DNA of 64,000 nt, taken from assembly GCF_003390375.1 (NCBI RefSeq), contig NZ_QUOT01000001.1, forward strand, positions 496,001 to 560,000, read 5' to 3'. The translations under genes were made by a program, and so were the position numbers. The DNA comes from Thalassotalea euphylliae. GTDB lineage: Bacteria > Pseudomonadota > Gammaproteobacteria > Enterobacterales > Alteromonadaceae. The notes below the pieces were generated by a model, which saw only the letters and a list, made by a program, of their open reading frames with translations, had not been told where the DNA came from and did not search any database. This document shows, piece after piece, positions 24,602-33,421 of this stretch (position 1 is the first letter of the stretch; each line of letters begins with the position of its first letter).

Positions 24602-27600
24602 TTACTCATCTCTTGACCAAGCTTTGCGATATCTAACTGATTTTAGATAACCAAAGTTTTCTAACATGGCTCTTGGGCTTTCGGTTGCCATCTTGTCTTT
24701 TAGCGTGTCGATTTCACATAAATAGCCTGCTTGTTCAGTTTCCGACAAGTTTGCATCCTCTGGATTATTCGGATCAATTTCATCATGTCCCACCCCCACG
24801 GCATAACGGAACATCTGTTGTGTTAAACAACTTTGCGCGGAATTTAATCCAGCTATGACATTCGCTAACCCTTGAGCGCCGTTGAACAGCTGCACAGCAT
24901 CAAGGTCCGCATAGTTTTCAGGGGCATACAAGGCGCCCGAAGCGTCAATCTGGTTGCCTTTATTGTCATTGCTACGAACATTACCTACCGCGTCAAAATC
25001 TTCCATGCCGAAACCCAGTGGATTAATGTATTCAGCATGACAACTACTACAGGGGCTGTCTTCCGTTAACGCGTGATACTTATCGCGATTGGTGGTTGTT
25101 GGGTCTTGCAGAAACTCGGATAGCTCGGCAAGTTTCTCATCGCGCGCTTCAAACGTGCCCGCAGGTGGATCCGGCTGGTCTTGACACAACATACGGCGAC
25201 GAACACGCACCGAGCGCAGTACAGGGTGAGATTCAGCAGGTTCTGCCCAGCGCGCCATAAACGCGCCGTTGGCTAAAATACCACCGCGGTCTGCTGTCTC
25301 AATTTTTTGCATTTCTTGTCCTGTTACGCCAGCAATACCATAGTGATTCGCAAGCGTTTCATTTAAGAAGGTGTAGTTAGCAGTGTAGAGCGAAGCAAAA
25401 CTTTCATCTTGCTGCATCATGATCCAAGCAAACGTTTGATTTAGCTCTTCTTTCATATGAGGCACTAAATTTTGGTAGTTTGGATATAAGATTTCGTCTT
25501 TCGCAGCCACTTCTAAATCTGCTGTACCGAGCCAGCTACCAATAAAGTCGGCCAATACACCCTCTGCACTTGAAGCCAAGCGAGCGGCTTGTTCCATGAT
25601 CTTATCTTCATCTCGCAGTTCATCATTGGCGGCCGCGGCTAGCAATTCATCATCGGGCGTGGAGCCTGTAAAGGTATAAGCTAAGAAGGTTGCCATTTCA
25701 TATGACGTTAACTCAAACGCATCGTTATCCAACTCTGGATTATCAGGGTTGGCCTCACCTAATTCATGACGATAGATAAATTGTGGCGAAGATAATAAGC
25801 CCTCTAACGCCAACTGCATACCTGCGGCAATATCGCCACCATTGAATGTTCCTAAAGCAATGGATTCGTAGGTAGTTGCTTCATCCAATGTTAATGGACG
25901 TCTAAATACCTTAGGGGCAACATCAGTGATCAAAGCATTGGCACAGCTGCTATCAAGGGCTGCACACGACAGGATATTTGAGAAATTCTGATCCGCCGAC
26001 CATTGTGCGAGTTCTTCTGCCACCAACAAATAGTTGTTATACGTGGTGGATAATACGCTTGCGTGAGTGTTGTTTGTAAAAAAACCTACTTGGCTGTCTG
26101 GTGACAGGCCATCGGCAACGTGATAATCGACCTTTAGCAAGTCTTCAACGGTATTTTGGTACTCACGTTGCGTCAGGATCTTAAGTTGTCTTGCACCATA
26201 AGCCACAGGCGTAACACCGACGTCACAGGTTAGTGTGGCTGGCCATAAAGTTTGAATAAACGCGACGATATCTTCAGCACATTGCTGATCACAAGACGCT
26301 GGATTGCTATAGGGCATAGTACGAACTATGACATCAATCATCGCATCGACATTTCGCTCAGTGTTCAACGCAGGGAAACTGCCTAAACCGCCCCCCTCTG
26401 AGCCATGACAACCAGCACAGTTGGCGTTGAATTGCTCCATCCCTCTGGCCACGGCATTGGTTTCAGTCACGGTTACTGTAACTGCTTCTGTTGGTAAAGA
26501 GGGTACACCTTGGTTAAGCGCAATCACTTTATAGTTAAATTCACCGGTATCAGGCAACCCTTCAGACATTAAGGTTGCACTGGCAGCAAGCTCAGCAACC
26601 GTGTGCCAATCACCACCTAGGGTTTGTCGCCTAACCAGATAAGCAGTTTCATTATTGCTGTTATCACGCCAATTTAGGTGCGCCTGACTGTCTGACGGTT
26701 CATATTGCACCACAAGACTGTCTGGTGCGATTGGCCTTTCTGCCTTATCAGTTTGCGCAAAATTATTCGCGCTCACCGAGGTAAACTGTAAATCGAAATA
26801 AACGGGAACTACTTCACCAATGCCTGATAGCCCTGCGACAACGCGCAAGGCTTCAATACCATACGCCATATCAAAACTATTGCTGTCTACGATAAGTGGT
26901 CGCAGCGTTGATACCTTGACTGTGCCAGCCCCAAGTTTAGCCACCAATAAGTCTAACGACATTGGTTGGCTTACCCCGTGAATCGTTAAATTACCGCTCA
27001 CCGACTGCGTGGCAATATCGCCTGTTGGCATGGCAGAAATTTCAGATGTATTTATTTGCGTGGTGAAATAGGCAGTCGGTAAAAGCTCAGTGGCAAATAA
27101 TAAATCGACGACTCGGCTGTTGCGAATATTAATGCCAGTTTCGATATTGTTTAAGTTGACCGCCAATACCACATTACCATCGGCATCTATACTGCCTGAT
27201 AATGCTTCGCTGTTAACGTCATTATCACTAACATCGCTTCCTAAGAATTCGTTTACTTCTGCAGTGTGCAACTTTTTCACTGAAACATAGCGTAATGACG
27301 AAGTGTCGCTATTTAATGACCACATACCAGTGTCGGTCTGGTTGTCACTGTTGCCATCACCACCGCTACCTGAATCCGAGCTGACAACGCCATCACAAAT
27401 ATCGCCACTTAGCGTTAATTCAACTTCGCCTTCATAGCCATTTTTACTGGCGACAAAGCCAAGTCCTAGTCGCTCATTTGGGTTTAGAACTGAATTGGCA
27501 TTTTGTTTGGTAATCGTACATCCCCTACTCGTACAATCGTAAGTTGCATTCCAACCATTGTTAATTGAAACACCTTCTGGCCAAGTAAGGTTGAGTGTCC

Positions 27601-27817
27601 AGTCGTTTTTGGCGACCTCGTCATTCTGAATGACAATTTCGGTTTTAAATCCGCTATTCCAATTATCTGGTATTGAAAATTCGCAGGTTGCCGCATATGC
27701 GCTTTGCGATAGCATTCCCATTCCCGCCAATAATAGAAGAGAAAACTGAGGCGACTTCAGTTTAGATGCACAGTTTGAGTTGCGGCCAAACAGGTGTTGA
27801 AGGTTAAGTAATCTCAT
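24602..27817 (-). CDS. secreted CBM2-YceI-Fn3-cytochrome c-DUF1592/1588 multidomain protein
   Basis: A 1071-residue exported protein. Domain order: signal peptide to about residue 43; cellulose-binding CBM2 module (about 45-140, TCEFSIPDNWNSGFKTEIVI); Ser/Gly linker; YceI-like lipocalin-type domain (about 165-350); Fn3-like domain (about 365-450); class I cytochrome c with CAGCH near residue 468; then DUF1587 (LTQREYQNTVEDLL), DUF1595 (VFRRPLTLDEA), DUF1592, DUF1588 (RVRRRMLCQ and a second haem motif CSSCH) and DUF1585. YceI domains bind isoprenoid quinones and the CXXCH motifs bind haem, so electron transfer at a cellulose-type surface is suggested. It resembles Cbp2D/Cbp2E-type proteins of cellulolytic bacteria. 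Four bases separate it from the upstream gene. Confidence 0.87.
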   Translation of the reverse strand: MRLLNLQHLFGRNSNCASKLKSPQFSLLLLAGMGMLSQSAYAATCEFSIPDNWNSGFKTEIVIQNDEVAKNDWTLNLTWPEGVSINNGWNATYDCTSRGCTITKQNANSVLNPNERLGLGFVASKNGYEGEVELTLSGDICDGVVSSDSGSGGDGNSDNQTDTGMWSLNSDTSSLRYVSVKKLHTAEVNEFLGSDVSDNDVNSEALSGSIDADGNVVLAVNLNNIETGINIRNSRVVDLLFATELLPTAYFTTQINTSEISAMPTGDIATQSVSGNLTIHGVSQPMSLDLLVAKLGAGTVKVSTLRPLIVDSNSFDMAYGIEALRVVAGLSGIGEVVPVYFDLQFTSVSANNFAQTDKAERPIAPDSLVVQYEPSDSQAHLNWRDNSNNETAYLVRRQTLGGDWHTVAELAASATLMSEGLPDTGEFNYKVIALNQGVPSLPTEAVTVTVTETNAVARGMEQFNANCAGCHGSEGGGLGSFPALNTERNVDAMIDVIVRTMPYSNPASCDQQCAEDIVAFIQTLWPATLTCDVGVTPVAYGARQLKILTQREYQNTVEDLLKVDYHVADGLSPDSQVGFFTNNTHASVLSTTYNNYLLVAEELAQWSADQNFSNILSCAALDSSCANALITDVAPKVFRRPLTLDEATTYESIALGTFNGGDIAAGMQLALEGLLSSPQFIYRHELGEANPDNPELDNDAFELTSYEMATFLAYTFTGSTPDDELLAAAANDELRDEDKIMEQAARLASSAEGVLADFIGSWLGTADLEVAAKDEILYPNYQNLVPHMKEELNQTFAWIMMQQDESFASLYTANYTFLNETLANHYGIAGVTGQEMQKIETADRGGILANGAFMARWAEPAESHPVLRSVRVRRRMLCQDQPDPPAGTFEARDEKLAELSEFLQDPTTTNRDKYHALTEDSPCSSCHAEYINPLGFGMEDFDAVGNVRSNDNKGNQIDASGALYAPENYADLDAVQLFNGAQGLANVIAGLNSAQSCLTQQMFRYAVGVGHDEIDPNNPEDANLSETEQAGYLCEIDTLKDKMATESPRAMLENFGYLKSVRYRKAWSRDE

Positions 27818-27821
27818 TGTC

Positions 27822-29684
27822 TTATTCCTCCCCTGCTTGCACTTGCTCTTGTACGCTTGCTTGCGTATTGAATACTAAATTGAAGTTCACTGGCACCGCA
27901 TAACTAATTGACGTTAAGTTTGCTAACGTTCGTAAGGTTTCAATGCCCGCTTCAAGTCCGAAGTCTGTTGAATCTAATAAGATAGGTTGACTGTTCTGAA
28001 CTAAGATACGCGATGAAGACAACCGGCTTACTTGCACTTGCGTATCGATTTGGATATCAGCGCCATACAAATTTAAGGTCGCGCTAATGTCCATCAACTG
28101 TGTCGACCCTGCTGGTACTGCTTTAACCGCATCGTAATCTAACGGCAAGCTCACTTGAGCGAATGGGTAAGTATCAACTGCAAATAGGTGTTCGGTCATA
28201 CGACTATCACGGGTATCTACCCCTGTATCGACACTACTTAAGTCAATTTGTAAGCTCGCTTCACCATCAATTGAAATAGCGCCAGATAAGCTGCGGAATG
28301 TATGCGTTTCAACCGTGTGTTCTTTTTTGGTAGAAACGAAATACAGCGATGAATTATTGCTATCCAACACATAAGGCAGATTTATTTGAGGCTCTGATAC
28401 CGAAATTATTATCAGGTCAGCGCTTGAACTGACAGCGCCATCGTTAACCGTTAAGGTCACTGAATAATTGCCCTGCGCTTGATAAATGTGGGTAGGCTGA
28501 ATATCTGTTGACGAATTGCCATCACCAAAACCCCAAAGATACGTTAATTCATCACCGTCAATATCTGCAGACTGGGCAGCATTGAAAGTAACACTTAATG
28601 GCCCTTCGCCAGAGGTGACTGAAGCGATTGCAACTGCTGTTGGTGCATTATTGATAGTACCGTCGAACGAGCATAGCCCGCCTAACGCTGGAATTGTCGG
28701 TGCAGTATCAGGAACTGGTTTTTCAGCGTTAAAACCAAAGTTAATGGATTGCCCTGCGGCAATGGTTGAATTGTACTGCTCGTTAACTACGGTGTATGGA
28801 TTGTTACCGGTGTGATTGCCGTGCCAAACGCCGGTAATTTTGGTTGCATCTTCGAACTGCATTAGCACTTGCCAGCCGTCAATAGCTTGATTGGCGGTAT
28901 TGCTAATATCAACTCGCGCTCTAAAACCAGAATTCCATTCTTGCTCAATGGTTAATTGACACTGCGCTGACTCTGGCTGCGGCTCTTCAACTGTGATGGT
29001 TAACTGTGACTCTAGTGCTTGTTCTAGCCCTTGCTCAATGCGGGTAGCAATAAACGTAACCGTATAATCACCAGCTGTATCAAACGTGTATTGTGTGTTT
29101 TGAGTATCAGCGATGGATTCGTCTTCAAGCTGCCAAACATAATCAACGTCACTCTCACCTGCCCCTACAACTTGTGACGTAAAATCAACGGTTAAAGGTG
29201 CTACGCCGGATAATGTTGAAGCGTCAATTTCAATCGAAAAAGGGGCATCGTTGTTGTCGCTATTGCCACCTGCACTGTCACACACTCCACCTAACGTAGG
29301 TTGTGAGACAATTGAACCATTGGGCTTTGTACCGTTAAAGCCGAACGATTTTGAATCACCAGAGTTGATCTTGGCATTCCAACCTTTATTGGTGAGTGTG
29401 TAAGGGTTACTGCCACTTAAATTAGCGTTCCATGCACTACCAATTGTTTCATTCTGGCTAAACGCTAGATCAACTTGCCAGCCGTTGATTACATCTGTGC
29501 TGTCGTTGGTGATAACCAATTTACCTTGGTATCCATTTGGCCATTGATTTACAACACTAAATTCACATTGCGCCGCTTGAGTTTGGTAAGCCCAAAACGG
29601 GGCTGTGATAAGCAAAAATATTTTGGATTTTCGCCAGCATTTTTGCCTGCTTTTTTGCCAGAGAGGTTGGGGACAGCTGCTCAT
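27822..29684 (-). CDS. secreted CBM2-PKD-CBM2-PKD-YceI protein
   Basis: A 620-residue exported protein, first gene of the operon. After a signal peptide (to about residue 37) come CBM2 (about 38-135, QCEFSVVNQWPNGYQGKLVI), PKD (about 145-230), a second CBM2 (about 240-340, QCQLTIEQEWNSGFRARVDI), a second PKD (about 345-430, GFGDGNSSTDIQPTHIYQ) and a C-terminal YceI-like domain (about 435-610, LYFVSTKKEHTVETHTFRSL). No catalytic glycoside hydrolase module is present. CBM2 modules bind cellulose or chitin; YceI domains bind polyisoprenoid quinones. With the next gene it makes a pair of polysaccharide-bound quinone/haem proteins. Its last codons contain the GAGGAA site used by the next gene. Confidence 0.87.
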   Translation of the reverse strand: MSSCPQPLWQKSRQKCWRKSKIFLLITAPFWAYQTQAAQCEFSVVNQWPNGYQGKLVITNDSTDVINGWQVDLAFSQNETIGSAWNANLSGSNPYTLTNKGWNAKINSGDSKSFGFNGTKPNGSIVSQPTLGGVCDSAGGNSDNNDAPFSIEIDASTLSGVAPLTVDFTSQVVGAGESDVDYVWQLEDESIADTQNTQYTFDTAGDYTVTFIATRIEQGLEQALESQLTITVEEPQPESAQCQLTIEQEWNSGFRARVDISNTANQAIDGWQVLMQFEDATKITGVWHGNHTGNNPYTVVNEQYNSTIAAGQSINFGFNAEKPVPDTAPTIPALGGLCSFDGTINNAPTAVAIASVTSGEGPLSVTFNAAQSADIDGDELTYLWGFGDGNSSTDIQPTHIYQAQGNYSVTLTVNDGAVSSSADLIIISVSEPQINLPYVLDSNNSSLYFVSTKKEHTVETHTFRSLSGAISIDGEASLQIDLSSVDTGVDTRDSRMTEHLFAVDTYPFAQVSLPLDYDAVKAVPAGSTQLMDISATLNLYGADIQIDTQVQVSRLSSSRILVQNSQPILLDSTDFGLEAGIETLRTLANLTSISYAVPVNFNLVFNTQASVQEQVQAGEE

Positions 29685-29723
29685 ACATATATCCTTATTA
29701 TGACTATAATGTATTCAACTTAA

Positions 29724-30130
29724 TCAAAGACTATAGTCAGGAATTGTGGAGAAATTATGAACAACATCTAAAATAAAAAAATTTATGGTCTAAGAAAATT
29801 ACTATAAACACCCACGACTAATAAGAATTTTTCTGGCCAAACAAACTCGTAATCGATTTTTAAGTTAATCATTAATCGCTAGATTCAAATGACAATACAT
29901 GAGTTTCTAAAATCATTTACCCACTAATAGCAGTTCCCTCTGTACTGCTTGCCCGACAGAGTGTTTATTTGCTTCGTAAAGTTTCTTGTAACACCTCAAT
30001 TTATAGAAAAAAGCAAACAGTATTGCGAATAGTCAACTTTTAAAAAAACCATCATTATTAGTAATAATTTCAGCACTTTAAACCTACTAAGCCAATAAAG
30101 TGAGCGGAATGCAAAGGCTTCAAATTCGCC
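29724..30130. other. intergenic stretch upstream of the CBM2 operon
   Basis: This AT-rich stretch must hold the promoter of the CBM2/YceI operon, whose first gene starts at 29684. No distinct operator palindrome, RNA or open frame was identified. Its right part grades into the decayed GNAT gene. Confidence 0.4.
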
Positions 30131-30355
30131 AAAGGGCGATGCTATCGCTAAAGAATGTTAGCCATTAATTGATGAAAATGGTTGGAGAGTTTGGGCTGTA
30201 GAACTGATTGAATAAAAAGAATTTATTGGGTTAGTCGGATTATGTTTTCCATTCGCTATATTGCCATGTACGCCATATGTTGAAATTATTTGGAGATTAG
30301 CGCGGCAACTATTGCGGCCTGATATTGCAACGAGCAACAAATATGAAGCCATTTG
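30130..30355 (+). pseudogene. decayed GNAT N-acetyltransferase gene
   Basis: In the frame of 30177 the translation reads NGWRVWAVELIE, stop, KEFIGLVGLCFPF..., CTPYVEIIWRLARQ. This is the recognisable core of GNAT acetyltransferases of the kind WAVEL-x-GEFIGFVGL...PCVEIGWRLAR. An in-frame TAA at about 30213 interrupts it, the region upstream needs further frameshifts, and the acetyl-CoA loop and C-terminus are gone. Dead gene. Confidence 0.7.
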
Positions 30356-30452
30356 AATTAGAGAAAGTACAAAATGCTCTTAAGTTAGCTTTGAATCGAC
30401 CAGATTTTCCTAGACACAAATAAGTTGTAAACTTTGCGTCCTAGGAGGATGA

Positions 30453-30746
30453 ATGAGCGCTAAAAGATTTCCCGAAGAATTTAAGGTTCAGGCCGTTAAG
30501 CAAGTGACTGAAAAAGGTCACTCCGTTGCAAGCGTTGCAGAACGGTTAGATATCTCGACAAATAGTCTTTATATCTGGTTAAAACGCTATGGCAGTAACA
30601 GCGAACACTACCAAGAATTATCCGAGCAAGAAAAGCGTATTAAAGCGCTTGAGAAAGAACTAAAGCGTACTCAACAAGAACGTGATCTATTAAAGGAAGC
30701 CGCCGTGTACTTTGCGGGCGAGTCAAAGAAAAGTACACGTTCATAA
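30453..30746 (+). CDS. IS3-family transposase OrfA
   Basis: A 97-residue protein with the IS3 helix-turn-helix (FPEEFKVQAVKQVTEKG, then SVASVAERLDISTNSLYIWLKRY) and a leucine-zipper-like helix (LEKELKRTQQERDLLKEAA). TAGGAGGA lies 5 bases before the ATG. The 3' end contains AAAGAAAAG near 30726-30735, a likely minus-one frameshift site that would fuse it to OrfB. Confidence 0.93.
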   Translation: MSAKRFPEEFKVQAVKQVTEKGHSVASVAERLDISTNSLYIWLKRYGSNSEHYQELSEQEKRIKALEKELKRTQQERDLLKEAAVYFAGESKKSTRS

Positions 30747-30778
30747 AGTCTCGGCTCAACCAATACCCCATAAAGCTG

Positions 30779-31603
30779 ATGTGCCAAGCGTTGCAAGTTC
30801 ACCGCAGTGGCTTTCATGCTTGGTTGCAAAAGCCAGAATCCAAGCGAGCTAAGGATGACAAGCGCTTAACGGGTTTAATCAAACAGTCTTGGCTTGAAAG
30901 CGGCTGCGTTTACGGTTATCGCAAAATTCAAAGTGATATGTTGGATTTAGGTGAAGTTTGCTCAAAGAATAGAGTTCATCGATTAATGCAGTTATCAGGC
31001 ATTCAAGCTCAAGTCGGCTATAAGAAGCGCAAAGGCAACTATGGCACTAAGCCTTCTGTGGTCGCAGATAACCAGTTAAAACGACAGTTTGATGTAGTAC
31101 AGCCAAATCAAGCTTGGGTAACTGATATCACTTATATTGATACGCACGAAGGCTTTCTCTATTTAGCCGTAGTTATCGACTTGTTTTCTCGGCAAGTCGT
31201 TGGCTGGTCGATGCAATCGATGATGCATACTGATTTAGTCTTAAGTGCATTACTCGCTGCTGTATGGCGAAGAAAACCTAAGCAAACGGTTATTATACAT
31301 TCCGATCAAGGCAGCCAATTTACAGGTTATGACTGGCAACGATTTGCTGCTGAGCATAATTTATCACTCAGTATGAGTCGTAGAGGTAACTGCCATGATA
31401 ATGCTGTTGCTGAGAGCTTCTTTCAGTTGCTAAAACGTGAACGGATCAAGCGAAGAAAATACAAAAATAGAGAAAAAGCTAAGGAAGATATTTTCGATTA
31501 CATCGAAATGTTTTATAACAGCAAACGTAAACATGGTTATCTAAATAATCAGTCTCCAACTGACTATGATAAAACCTATTTTATGAATCAAGAAAACGTC
31601 TAG
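30779..31603 (+). CDS. IS3-family transposase OrfB (DDE catalytic subunit)
   Basis: 274 residues from the ATG at 30779; the same frame is open upstream to the AAAGAAAAG slip site, so the natural product is probably the OrfAB fusion. HTH_21 region (SWLESGCVYGYRKIQSDM), then the rve core with Asp in WVTDITYID, Asp in IIHSDQGSQF and Glu in NAVAESFFQLLK. The frame is intact. Confidence 0.94.
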   Translation: MCQALQVHRSGFHAWLQKPESKRAKDDKRLTGLIKQSWLESGCVYGYRKIQSDMLDLGEVCSKNRVHRLMQLSGIQAQVGYKKRKGNYGTKPSVVADNQLKRQFDVVQPNQAWVTDITYIDTHEGFLYLAVVIDLFSRQVVGWSMQSMMHTDLVLSALLAAVWRRKPKQTVIIHSDQGSQFTGYDWQRFAAEHNLSLSMSRRGNCHDNAVAESFFQLLKRERIKRRKYKNREKAKEDIFDYIEMFYNSKRKHGYLNNQSPTDYDKTYFMNQENV

Positions 31604-31898
31604 GGTAGTCTGGTCGATTCACTTATCCAGAGGGTATTAGTATTTTTCTTTGTCTGATATGACAGGCATCAAACCTTTTACACTCAGAAAATTTGTTGAA
31701 ATTCACAAAGAGTATTGCACTCAAATACCCAATACTCAGCTGTTTGGCATAAATAATTTTGGAACATTTAAAGGAAATGTTGCCGAAATGGTTAAGCATT
31801 ATCAAAATAAATTGGAGCAAGAGAATAAAAACCAACCAGATTATAATTACTTCAGTAGCTTAGTCATCATATAACCATTGATTGTCATCCTTATGCTT

Positions 31899-31954
31899 TC
31901 ATAACAACCCTATCAACTAGCTTACTTTAAGCGCCCGTTATTTGGGCTTTATAA
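31899..31954 (+). other. degenerate attC-like site
   Basis: TCATAAC (31899-31905) resembles an R'' core and the right arm reads CCCGTTATTTGGGC, close to attC 2 (CCCGTTAAGCGGGC), followed by TTTATAA where GTTATAA would be expected. It lies between the dead 99-codon gene and a dead GNAT gene. This could be chance. Confidence 0.35.
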
Positions 31955-31969
31955 ATCACAAGGAGTCTT

Positions 31970-32293
31970 GGTGAAAATCCGCAAAGCTAATAGAAACGAC
32001 ATAGACATTGCTTGGGAAGTTAGAAAAGAATCAATACAAGCAGAGTGCGCAAATCATTATTCAGCCGAACTAATTTATTTATGGCTAAATGCCCACTACC
32101 TGAAAGTTTCGCAGCTGAATTGGAGAGCAACTTTTATGTAGCAACCCAAAATGAAGAAATCATAGGCTTAGGTGCTTTAAGCTACAAAGAAAAGAAGATT
32201 TACGCTGAACTAGTACACATGAGTCTTGTTTTTAAGCCTTGCTTAATATCGCGACCTCTATTTCAAATCATCATATCAATGCTTTTACATTAA
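31970..32293 (+). pseudogene. decayed GNAT N-acetyltransferase gene (second copy type)
   Basis: From a GTG at about 31970, behind AAGGAGTC, the frame reads VKIRKANRNDIDIAWEVRKE and SIQAECANHYSAELIYLW, the usual GNAT N-terminus. A frameshift near 32090 moves the homology to the frame reading LPESFAAELESNFYVATQ and EEIIGLGALSYKEKKIYAEL. The acetyl-CoA binding half is missing. Inactive gene, different from the one at 30.2 kb. Confidence 0.65.
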
Positions 32294-32302
32294 CTTATCG
32301 AC

Positions 32303-32326
32303 AAAAAAAGCCCCTATACGGGGCTA
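32303..32326 (-). terminator. terminator of the dgc operon
   Basis: The hairpin AGCCCC, loop, GGGGCT is followed on the minus strand by seven T. It lies about 85 bases past the dgcA stop. Confidence 0.8.
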
Positions 32327-32410
32327 TAACAGGAGAACATTAGAATAAATCTAAAGTCGATTTAAGGTCACACACCAAAAGTATATAACCCCAAAATGCT
32401 GCTTACTCGA

Positions 32411-33421
32411 TTAGTAATTAGCGCTTGCGCCGCCCCATAAGCGATGATCAAGTGCCGACATCAAACCGCGATCAATGTTAAAGCCATATTCGCGATCTTT
32501 AGCGACTAATACGGGGCCGTCTAAATCTACGTATTTTGCTTTTGAGGCCAATAAATACGCCGGAGCCATAGCGAGCGAACTGCCCACCATACAACCAACC
32601 ATAATATCTAAACCAAGTGCTTGTGCTTCTTGCGCTAACGCGACAGCTTCAGTTAAGCCACCTGTTTTATCTAGTTTGATATTGACCGCCTGATAACGAG
32701 CAGCTAAATAATCGAGATCTTTACGTGTATGGCAAGACTCATCGGCACATAACGCAACAGGCAGTTTAACGTTGATAAGTTCAACATCTTCACCTGTTGG
32801 CAAAGGCTGTTCTATAAGCACTACATTGCAATCAGCGAGCACTTTAGCGTTATCAACGAGCTGAGACATGCTCCAACCCTCATTAGCGTCAACAATAAAC
32901 TGGCTGTTTGGCGACGCTTTGTATATTGCCTGCATTTTCTCCGCAATATCTTGATTATCCAACTTCACTTTTATCAGCGGTGGATGTTCAAGTGCTGCGG
33001 CAGCTTTTGCCATTGCCTCGGGAGTATCAATACTTAAAGTTTGCGCTGTAATGCATGAAGCAGGTTCGGTTAACGCCAAGAGTTGCGCAACCGATTTACC
33101 AGCTAGCTTGGCTTTTAAGTCCCAAAATGCACAATCAATGGCATTTTTTGCCGAGCCAGGCGACATAGCAGCTAAAATCAAGTCAATATCGACACCGCTT
33201 GCCAGACGATTTTGCACATAATCGAGTTGATTCGCGACACTCTCGATCGTTTCTTGGTAGCGGTTATAAGGCACAGACTCTGCGCGCCCTACTTTGCCAT
33301 CTTGGATTAAGCTAACTTCAACAACTTTCGCTTCGGTTTTAGCACCTCTAGCAATGCGAAATACTTGTGCTAGCGGAAAATCAGTTTGTCGATATTCAAG
33401 TGATATTGCAGCAGTCATCAT
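32411..33421 (-). CDS. dgcA: dipeptide-epimerase-like enolase superfamily racemase, DgcA type
   Basis: A 336-residue member of the enolase superfamily, muconate-lactonizing subgroup. Key residues are visible: the KxK pair in LIKVKLDN, metal ligands in VDANEGW, LIEQPLP and CADES, and the second catalytic Lys in NIKLDKTGG. By sequence alone it could be an L-Ala-D/L-Glu epimerase. Its operon partner is a DUF1611/DgcN gene overlapping it by 1 base, and in marine Pseudoalteromonas this pair converts D-glutamate via N-acetyl-D-glutamate to N-acetyl-L-glutamate, DgcA acting as the racemase. That assignment is by family and context. Confidence 0.87.
   Translation of the reverse strand: MMTAAISLEYRQTDFPLAQVFRIARGAKTEAKVVEVSLIQDGKVGRAESVPYNRYQETIESVANQLDYVQNRLASGVDIDLILAAMSPGSAKNAIDCAFWDLKAKLAGKSVAQLLALTEPASCITAQTLSIDTPEAMAKAAAALEHPPLIKVKLDNQDIAEKMQAIYKASPNSQFIVDANEGWSMSQLVDNAKVLADCNVVLIEQPLPTGEDVELINVKLPVALCADESCHTRKDLDYLAARYQAVNIKLDKTGGLTEAVALAQEAQALGLDIMVGCMVGSSLAMAPAYLLASKAKYVDLDGPVLVAKDREYGFNIDRGLMSALDHRLWGGASANY

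Larger units (their letters stand above)
30392..31621. mobile_element. complete IS3-family insertion sequence, 1230 bp
   Basis: The ends read TGAATCGACCAGA and its complement TCTGGTCGATTCA, part of longer imperfect inverted repeats of about 26 bp. A 3-bp target duplication CTT lies at 30389-30391 and 31622-31624. Two overlapping-phase genes orfA and orfB are intact. The element interrupts a small host gene. Confidence 0.92.
30343..31874 (+). pseudogene. small gene of about 99 codons split by an IS3 element and frameshifted
   Basis: The part left of the insertion reads MKPFELEKVQNALKLA (30343-30391). Removing 30392-31621 and one CTT duplicate lets it continue as YPEGISIF; restoring one T in the T5 run near 31647 joins it to SLSDMTGIKPFTLRKFVEIH and on to the stop at 31874. 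The repaired product has about 99 residues. No family is recognised. Residual translation from a start near 31650 could still make a 74-residue product. Confidence 0.55.
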
